A DNA stretch of 64,000 nucleotides from the NCBI GenBank assembly GCA_030248195.1, contig JASAND010028470.1, positions 1 to 64,000 of the forward strand, in the 5' to 3' direction. A model generated the notes under the pieces. The model saw only the letters and a list, made by a program, of their open reading frames with translations. It did no database searches and was not told the DNA's origin. Both the position numbers and the translations under genes were made by a program. The DNA is from Trissonchulus latispiculum (taxonomy: Eukaryota; Nematoda; Enoplea; Enoplida; Ironidae). Numbering within the stretch: position 1 is the stretch's first letter; every line of letters starts with the position of its first letter. Shown piece after piece: positions 57,638 through 64,000 of the stretch.

Positions 57638-58189
57638 GGGTTTTTACTGGGGGGGGGGTTTGGGGGCGGCCCCCACTTCTTGGGTTCCCACACATAGGTG
57701 TGGCTGGGCGAAAAATCTGGGGGGGGGTTCCGACGGAGGGTGGGGGGACCCCCCCTAAATTTTCGATTTTATGCCATTATTGGCCACTTCTTGCCCAACA
57801 CTCTGGGGGGGGGGTACCAAAAATCTGAAAATCTGGGGGGGGGGGTGCCAAAATTTGTCAGTTTGGTGGGGGGGTACCCCCCCCCGAACCCAACCAGCAC
57901 TTTTTCGGATCAAAAAGTTAGCTAAAGTTTGCAAAAAATGGTCATTTTTTGAAAAATTTCCTCAAATAGAACTTATACTCATACTTTTATGGGCTCATAC
58001 TTTTCCTAACGTTTTTACAAGCAATCCAATTCTGAGGTGAGGAATTCTGTACAATACCGTGCATACTTTCAATTTTCTTCCCAAATTCATATTTCCAGGG
58101 CTCAAACAGTTCCTTCTTTTTCTGGTTTACTTGGTCTGATTTTTTAAACTCGCTAACTAATCTTGAATCAACATTAAAATCAACTTGAA
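57638..58189. repeat. Truncated CTGGGG and CATAGGTG poly-G elements
   Basis: actggggtttttactggggg at 57636 and cataggtgtggctgggcg at 57691 are left ends without matching right ends. Poly-G/C tracts continue to about 57890 and the rest is AT-rich. Confidence 0.55.
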
Positions 58190-58697
58190 ATCAATTTTCG
58201 ACCATCTGCGATTTTGCTCATTTTCACATATTTTGTAGTCCCAATGGGTCCTCGAAACAGACCAGAGCGTTTTGAGTAATATTGCTTCTATCGTGCTGTA
58301 GAGCTCGTCAAAGGTGACCTCGACATGTGTTAAACATAGAAAAACGAAAAGTTAGGTTAAAAAGTTTGTGCCAGAGAAAATTTTCGCTGTATGCAAGATA
58401 CAGCGCTACAACCTTGCTGTACATGTTCAGGACATATCAGAGAGTGCAAATAACCATTCTGGTACAATTCTGTTAAGTGTTTTTGGCTATTTTTCAAAGT
58501 CAAAATTTTGTAAAATTGATGCTTTCTGTACCACGAAACAGGACCAGCGAAGCACTGTGCGCATACACAGAATTCTTATGACAGTAGCTTAAAATTTCTA
58601 TCATTTGTAGTGCTCTCAAAACACTTGCCACAAAATGCACTAATTTTGCCAAAATCATCATTTTTCACAATTTTCACGTTCTCTTAATAAATTCTCA
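58190..58697. repeat. Partial copy of the 19.7-kb TTAA element
   Basis: gaccatctgcgattttgctc, gttttgagtaatattgctt and ggtgacctcgacatgtgtta match 19730-19880 with scattered differences, and similarity continues to ttctcagtcgtta, where it is cut by the next element. Confidence 0.75.
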
Positions 58698-58705
58698 GTC
58701 GTTAC

Positions 58706-59090
58706 CACAGGTGGACAAGGGGGGGGGGGGGAAAGGGGGGAGTTCCCCCCCCCCTCGGCGAAGTCGCCCACAAGGGGTCGCGAAATTGCTCCTACAAGGG
58801 GTAAATTGGCCACAAGGGGTCAGAAAATTGCCCAAAAATTAGGTTTTACGACTAAAATTTCCGAAAATTTTCCGGCTTCGCCGGAATTTTTCACTTAAAA
58901 TTACTATTTCTAGCTAAAAAACGTCCAAAGAACGCGTTTTGGCTAAAAAATGGCTGTTTTTTGTTAAAAAATGGCAAAAATCGCTTAAAAATCGCTTTAA
59001 AAAGTACCCCTAAGAAAAATCGCTCTCACAAGGGGTACCCAAATTTGCTTCCACAAGGGTCAGTGAAATTTGACCTCCCGTTCAGGTATG
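58706..59090. mobile_element. CACAGGTGGAC-started element, perfect 8-bp TSD
   Basis: Duplication GTCGTTAC at 58698-58705 and 59091-59098. Left CACAGGTGGAC and right complement CATACCTGAAC are only weakly inverted. The interior repeats cacaaggggt units and has hairpin CCGGCTTCGCCGG at 58872-58884. Confidence 0.8.
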
Positions 59091-59148
59091 GTCGTTACCC
59101 ATTCGAAAGTTACCAAACTTGGCACATAAAACTGTCAATGCCTGAAAT

Positions 59149-59489
59149 CAAGAGTACATATTAAGAGTATGCCACTAGGCAAGCTCTATGTTATCAGAAC
59201 AAAAACTATGCTCTACACGCTAACGGACCACCCTCCCCCCGCAAATCAGACCCTAGTGACCCCCCCCCCCGCAAATCAGTACCTAGTCGAAACGGGGGTA
59301 CGCTCACTCGCTCTATGTTTATGTGCCTGCTTTGAGCTTTAGAACACAAACATTGCGCACAAAATTCTTTGAAGTGAAGGGTCTGATTTGCGGGGGGGGG
59401 GGGGTGGGCCGTTAGCGAGCAGAGCATAGTTTTTGGTCTGATAACATAGAGCTTGCCTAGTGGCATACTCTTATTATTATGTACTCTTG
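59149..59489. mobile_element. CAAGAGTACATA fold-back, 7-bp TSD
   Basis: CAAGAGTACATATTAAGAG and its mirror at the right. Flanks CTGAAAT and CTGAAAC match 6 of 7. The arms share gctctatgttatcagaac, acgctaacggaccaccc and gcaaatcagaccct. Confidence 0.9.
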
Positions 59490-59780
59490 CTGAAACCTAT
59501 CTCAGCCCTAGCGAGAGCTGAAACCAGTTTCAGCTTTAGCAAGAGCTGAAACCAGTTTCAGTCTTAGTGTAGAGCTGAAACTGTTTCAGTTTCAGTTTCA
59601 GCTCCAAAATTGTTTGAGTTTCAGTTACAGTTTCGGCTCAAAATTTATTTTAGTTTCAGTTTCAGTTTCAGCTCCAAATCTGTAACAGTCTCAGTTTCAG
59701 TTTCAGTTTCGGAAACTGAAACGTCATGTACAAGCTGAAACTAGGTTTCAGTTACAGCTTCAGCTGCTGAAACAATACTA
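59490..59780. mobile_element. Truncated GAAACT-repeat element
   Basis: Dense GAAACTGAAACT/AGTTTCAG motifs ending ctgaaacaatacta, which matches the right tip of 21276-23146. The left tip is missing. Confidence 0.75.
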
Positions 59781-60548
59781 CGAGAAGGAGGAGTCACTTC
59801 GTCACGAGACAAACCGTCCGGCTGTTTATAAAAGTACTCATAATGTCAATGATGGACGTTGGACTGGGCAGGCGTTGTCAAGGCCGAAGATACCGGAAGA
59901 GAGGACACCTCCGGCACCTTGTTTATTTCGAAGTCGAGAAGATCTCCTAAGCAGGTTAGCAACTCTTGACTGGGGCTTGGGCCCATGTGTCTGCCAGTCA
60001 TCGCAGTGGGAGCAACGAGATCCCTCTTGCGCCGAAGTTGCTTCCATGTACATCGACAATGCAAGTTTTCTTATAAAATGTGCAATTAGGCTGTATATCG
60101 ATTGGGTGTAATTGCATCAACATTATCCGTACGATTTGTCAGTAATTTTAAAAACACTGATTTCCTCAAAACTGGCCATTTTTTTTTGAAACAAAAAATC
60201 GTTTTTTGGTTATACTGACTTAACCACTAGAGATAGCTCAAAGGTTGTAAAAGCAGAAATGTTCTTTTCGGTGTCGCCTTTCTAGCCATAACAACCAATC
60301 CGGTGTATCGAGTACGTACTGAACTAATAGTGGCTAATCTTTTCACCTAAAAATGCGGGACTGGTCCCAGAATGTTAAGGACCACGAAAATGGGTTATTT
60401 AGGAAGTATCAGCTAGTTATATAAAGGATTAAAGCCGTATGAGTCAAAAATACCCGAAAGGAAACCACTAAAATTAAGTGAATCATGCTTGAAGGAATTA
60501 CGACAACAGCAGCAACCTTTCTAGTATCTGGCAACGAAGTACCGCTGT
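59781..60548. other. Unassigned sequence with a GC-richer island
   Basis: 59835-60060 is open in several frames on both strands and is GC-richer than its surroundings, but no frame shows a domain, splice site pair or family I recognise. It could be a decayed retroelement piece. The rest is unremarkable. Confidence 0.35.
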
Positions 60549-61800
60549 CACAGGGAAAATTTTCCCCCGTGATATCTTTCCCCCCGGAAAAATTTCCCTA
60601 GGGAAATCTTTCCCTCCGGAAAAATTTCACTAGAGATTTCTTTCCCCCCGGAAAAATTTCCCTGATGCAGTAATTTTTGTATATACTGGATTAATTATAG
60701 TAGGATTACTCAACTTTATACATTTTCATGTTATGCATCCAATAAATTTAATATTTTATCAGTCGCTGTTATTTTAATTTTCCCAACCTGCAACAATACA
60801 TAACATTGAAATTAATCCGTATAGCAGAAACAGAAGATCGGATTAAACGGCTTAATGCTAAATGACGTGGATTAAAGTTGTACTTGTATATACTCGTAAA
60901 TTTAAATTTTAAATTTATTATTTAATGCACTTTTAATTTAGAACTAAAATTTTAATTAAATCATGTACACTTCGGATTAAAAAGTCATCAAAATCCACCG
61001 TTGTTAAATTAAATTTTTTAGTCCCCATGCTAAGTTATCAATTAATATGTATAATTTCCAATCTTAGTTCCTTATTCAAAAGTCAGTTCGGATCATATCA
61101 TCCGATAATATACTTCACCGGTAGTTACTGTTAGTCTTCATAGTCATATTCAATTAGGCAACATATTTCATTCAAATTAACAAACCATTAGCATTTTGAA
61201 ATAAATACTAAACCATAAATTAATAAATTATAAAATTTAATCAAGTTAATTTTTAGTTTGTTACTCCGATCCTTCTAACCATTGTCGAAACAGTGTCTAA
61301 AGTATAAAAATTGAAATAGGATTATAAAATATAGAAATTAGGACTAGAATAGAATTTAAATAGAATTAATAGAAAATAGAAATTAAATATAAATTTAATC
61401 TGTTTAATTTTTTTAATTGATTAAAGATTAGGCCGTTTAATTCTAGAATCAATTTCGTTTGTGCAGATTAATTTTGAACGTATTCTTGATTTAGGTGCAT
61501 TCAATTTAAAAGTGTCACAGGGTTGATAGGTAGAACGACTAATTAAATACTAAAATAATTGGATACGTAAGATTAAAATAAGGAGCGAAGTTGTGAAGTT
61601 TAGTTAAAAATTCCTGCATTTCATGCATCCATGAACATAATTACTGCGTTTTAGGGAAATTTTTCCGGGGGGAAAGAATTCCCTGGGGAGAATTTTCCGG
61701 GGGGGAAAGAATTCCCTAGGGAAAATTTTCCGGGGGGAAAGATTTCCCTAGTGAAATTTTTCCGGGGGGAAAGATTTCACGGGGGAGAATTTTCCCTGTG
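60549..61800. mobile_element. CACAGGGAAAATT-ended element with long subterminal repeats
   Basis: CACAGGGAAAATTTTCCCCC at the left and AATTTTCCCTGTG at the right. About 120 bp at each end is built from TTTCCCTAGGGAAA and CCGGAAAAATTTC units, giving long imperfect inverted arms around an AT-rich core. Flanks ACCGCTGT and ACACCTGT match 6 of 8. A second partial tip (caaattttccctgtg) follows at 61809-61823. Confidence 0.8.
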
Positions 61801-61869
61801 ACACCTGTCAAATTTTCCCTGTGACACCGCCACCCTTCACAATTTTCATGGGTACACTCATCATGATTT

Positions 61870-62062
61870 GAGGATGCGTTTAGAGACCTTCTGATTCATT
61901 AATATGAAATATTTTATCTGAAGAAGAGGTATCAGATAGGCCGGTCTAATTTCCACATCAAGTTTATCCACTATGCTTAGGTCTGCAGGTCGTTTAGTGA
62001 ACAGATCCAGCTGTGGAGTGACAACAAGTGGCACTTTGGCTGCCATCAAAGGAGTGAACCTT
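61870..62062 (-). pseudogene. Maverick/Polinton major-capsid-type protein, N-terminal remnant
   Basis: The minus strand after ttttcaag reads about 50 codons including VTPQLDLFTKRPADLSI and VEIRP. LDLF-xx-P-xxxSI and VEIRP are hallmarks of the N-terminus of the capsid protein family annotated as F54H12.2-like in animals and carried by Maverick/Polinton elements. Homology is lost after about 50 residues and a stop follows, so only a fragment of a protein of several hundred residues remains. It is truncated next to the CACAGGG element. Not functional. Confidence 0.6.
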
Positions 62063-62169
62063 GAAAAATTTATTTTTTTCTTTTTAATTTCACCAATTGT
62101 CCTTTTGTCTGTTGTTTTCGGCTTGCTTCTTTTCCCCCTTTCTTCTCACTTTGCGATAACTTTGCATTT

Positions 62170-62560
62170 ACCTGAACTGAATTTTTCTCACTACGCGACC
62201 CGTTTTCTTGCTTTTCTTTTACAGTCTGATTTGTTTGAGTTTTTCTTACGGTTAGCACGTTTACAACTGCTCTGCTTCTGTCCCCTTTGAGTAATTTTAC
62301 GCCTACGTTTACTCCCACGTCCTCATTGCTACTTAATGAAATCTGATGCTACATTAGCCACTGTGTTCAGGGCAACGTTCTTTTCCGCTATTGATATACT
62401 CGCACCCCGGGCTACCTCGGACGCAAAATCTCTGATGCCTGATATAGCTAAGGCACTAGGTACCTCACAAAATGAGCGACCCATCGCAACGCTTATCCTA
62501 GTAATCCTAACCCACTGCCTTTTTGATAGTGAGCACCACTAAATCTTGGAAGTATAGCAC
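62170..62560 (-). pseudogene. Maverick-type small Gly/basic protein remnant
   Basis: In one frame a GSGLG-like start region and an amphipathic stretch (FASEVARGAS, NTVANVASDFI) lead to a stop, then a Lys/Arg-rich tail (GRGSKRRRKITQRG). Maverick elements often place such a protein between the minor and major capsid genes. Two stops and probable frame changes break it. Confidence 0.45.
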
Positions 62561-62740
62561 AATTTTTGCTTTGTAGTAATTTATAGTAATCATTCAAAAG
62601 ACTATGACCTTCATAGATTTCTGTGTTCACAGAACAAATTCACTGCGTAAAATGCAGACTAGCATGAGCTGTAGTCGTGTTATCAGCAAAAGGTGAAAGC
62701 GATCTCTCGTAAGCACTTAGTGTAAATTGAATTGATTGAA

Positions 62741-63140
62741 TTAACCCAGATTAGATAGAGTGGGTTTGTGAAAACTTCCTGATTTGCTAAGGTCATCAGC
62801 TTTTTTTGGCAGTATCCTGATCAATTTAGCTACTGGGTCAGACACTGTTGAATGCTCTACTATTGGGCAATTGCAATCTGCAAACAAGTGGAAGCCGCTC
62901 AATAAATCCGAGGGTCTTTCAGCCGCAAAGCTGCCCAAATACACCTTTAAGGGATCAGTGCCCATCCGCATAGACAATCCTGCACCTATCTGAATATCGC
63001 ACAGAACATCTGTGTCCATGACACACGTTACTTTCTTTCCCAGTCTGCCGGTCAAACTTTAGGCTACCCACATAACCGTCCAACTTACCATTAATTGCTT
63101 GGATTATTTCAGCTATGGAATTGTAACTTCCTGCAGGGCC
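62741..63140 (-). pseudogene. Maverick/Polinton minor-capsid-type protein remnant
   Basis: Segments in two different frames cover the family pattern: an upstream part with YNSIAEIIQAIN and LKFDRQTG, and a downstream part with GAGLSMRMG, DCPIVEHSTV-like NCPIVEHSTV and VAKLIRILP. The change of frame near 63045 shows a frameshift. The C-terminal end degenerates before 62741. Position upstream of the basic protein and major capsid matches Maverick gene order. Confidence 0.6.
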
Positions 63141-63144
63141 ACAA

Positions 63145-63245
63145 AAATTTGGACCCGGGTACCCGGTACTACCCGACGTCCTATGTCGGGTAATTGTGAC
63201 ACTACCCGGGTACCCGAGCACTTTCGGGTACCCGAAAAATTTTAA
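63145..63245. repeat. GGGTACCC palindrome cluster
   Basis: Five or six cccgggtacccg-type palindromes in 100 bp, resembling the subterminal zone of the TAG-type MITEs, inserted at the upstream edge of the minor-capsid remnant. Confidence 0.6.
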
Positions 63246-63408
63246 ACTCAATTTTCGAGGATGGCCTTTCTAAAATTTTACTGATTTCAGGGTTCGTTAT
63301 TCAAATTGAGCTTAAATTGAATAGATTTTCAGCTAATCTTAAGCTAATTAAAAGCATTTTAACACTTAAAAGTGAAACTTAACTTAAAAACTCTGTACTT
63401 CACTTCAC

Positions 63409-63545
63409 GAATTCCGACAAAGCTTGATGAGACTGTGTCTCCGTAGCTCTTGCCTAGTGCGCAAAATGTCGTGGGTTCGAGTCCCACCGGGGGTCCGAAT
63501 GTTTCGGACCTTCGGTGGTACATAACTTTCTTCTTCTTTCTCATT
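63409..63545 (+). mobile_element. tRNA-derived SINE copy within the Maverick relic
   Basis: cgaattccgacaaagctt, an intact T-arm/B-box gtgggttcgagtcccac (63471-63487) and ggtccgaatgtttcggacc match the SINE of 7640-8936 in the same order. It separates the integrase from the capsid fragments. Confidence 0.65.
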
Positions 63546-63559
63546 TATATTTGTAGAAC

Positions 63560-63998
63560 AAGTGCGATGGCCCTTGAGCTGCTGTTCCTCCACTGTGTTT
63601 CTACTTTGCGTGTGTTCACGTATAGCAGAGGCAGATCTTTGGAATAGTTCTTCACTTTCGAAACACTAAGAAACTTGTTCAGTTTTAGGCGAAACATTTG
63701 AGTAAATCTTTGAACGACAACAGCATTTTCGTCACCCTGAGCTATCCTATGCTTTATTTGTAAATCAGACAACATTTTCTGAAATAGTTTTGACATAAAA
63801 TTGCGTCTTTGATCGGTTCTCTGGACATGAGGCCTTCCCTTGAGTTGGCTCATGACCTTACCAAAAGCAGTCTTTGTTGATTCAACGGATTCCCTTCCTA
63901 GTGGTGATACAGCTGCTTAGCGAAATCACAGCAAGCAGCTTTTTTGGTTTGCTTGCAGTTACAAGAATGACATCGGCCTCCCATTGCAGGTTACTGTC
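63560..63998 (-). pseudogene. Maverick-type retroviral-like integrase (rve) remnant
   Basis: The first part (from the window edge) reads WEADVILVT and LLAVISL, the usual start of an rve core. After a stop and frame change the second part has TDQRRNF where TDxGxEF is expected, FQKMLSDLQIKHR, and VVVQRF where the catalytic Glu of V(V)ERF should stand. The last catalytic acidic residue is therefore Gln and the GxEF motif is damaged: an inactive relic. It is cut by the window end and by the SINE. Confidence 0.65.
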
Positions 63999-64000
63999 CG

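Noticed and set aside
59838..60111. GC-richer open frames on both strands
   Set aside because: Open in several frames at once with no domain or splice context, so a gene cannot be asserted.

Overview
The window looks like part of a repeat-saturated animal genome, most probably a nematode. The basis is eukaryotic split genes (GT-AG introns with acceptors such as tttatag, tttag and tttgcag), an N-terminal exon set that resembles the start of nematode twitchin/UNC-22, and a short interstitial run of TTAGGC-type telomere repeat at 10125-10160. The species cannot be named. Less than 5% of the window is recognisable coding sequence.

Genes, all on the minus strand. (1) 3170-6015: first exons of a twitchin-like muscle gene encoding two Ig domains, running off the left edge. 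(2) 24443-27219: a complete two-exon TMEM86/YhhN-type membrane protein of about 251 residues. (3) 32725-36905: three phase-compatible exons of a Gly/Arg-rich protein with one dsRNA-binding-type C2H2 zinc finger. (4) 53239-53387: an initiating exon encoding the N-terminal domain of a TDP-43 (TARDBP) homologue; its RRM exons were not found. (5) 61870-63998: broken pieces of a Maverick/Polinton element (integrase, minor capsid, a basic small protein, the start of the major capsid protein).

Most of the rest is non-autonomous DNA transposons, SINEs and satellites. Many element boundaries can be fixed to the base because target-site duplications (TSDs) survive. They include several hAT-like MITE families (8-bp TSDs), a fold-back family with ends CAAGAGTRCATA (7-bp TSDs), a family with ends GGGCCAGTATAAAA (9-bp TSDs, filled with TATA-box arrays), fold-backs bounded by TTAA, a TA-bounded Tc1/mariner-like element, tRNA-derived SINEs, and CTGGGG-ended elements with long poly-G/poly-C tracts. 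They are nested several deep. 6318-9858 holds a fold-back containing a TATA-array element containing a SINE containing a hAT MITE. 53634-57637 holds a Tc1-like copy containing a CATAGTTTCC element, inside which is another CATAGTTTCC copy that holds two further insertions.

Layout: 1-2215 satellites; 3.1-6.0 kb twitchin-like exons; 6.3-9.9 kb nested stack; 10-24 kb AT-rich DNA with scattered MITEs; 24.4-27.2 kb TMEM86; 27.8-32 kb mostly unremarkable; 32.7-36.9 kb zinc-finger gene; 37-53 kb mobile elements and a composite satellite in two copies; 53.2 kb TDP-43 exon; 53.6-61.8 kb densest nesting; 61.9-64 kb Maverick relic. The genes are functionally unrelated. The notable biology is transposon stratigraphy, and a small GC-rich hairpin with a GNA triloop that recurs in unrelated element families.
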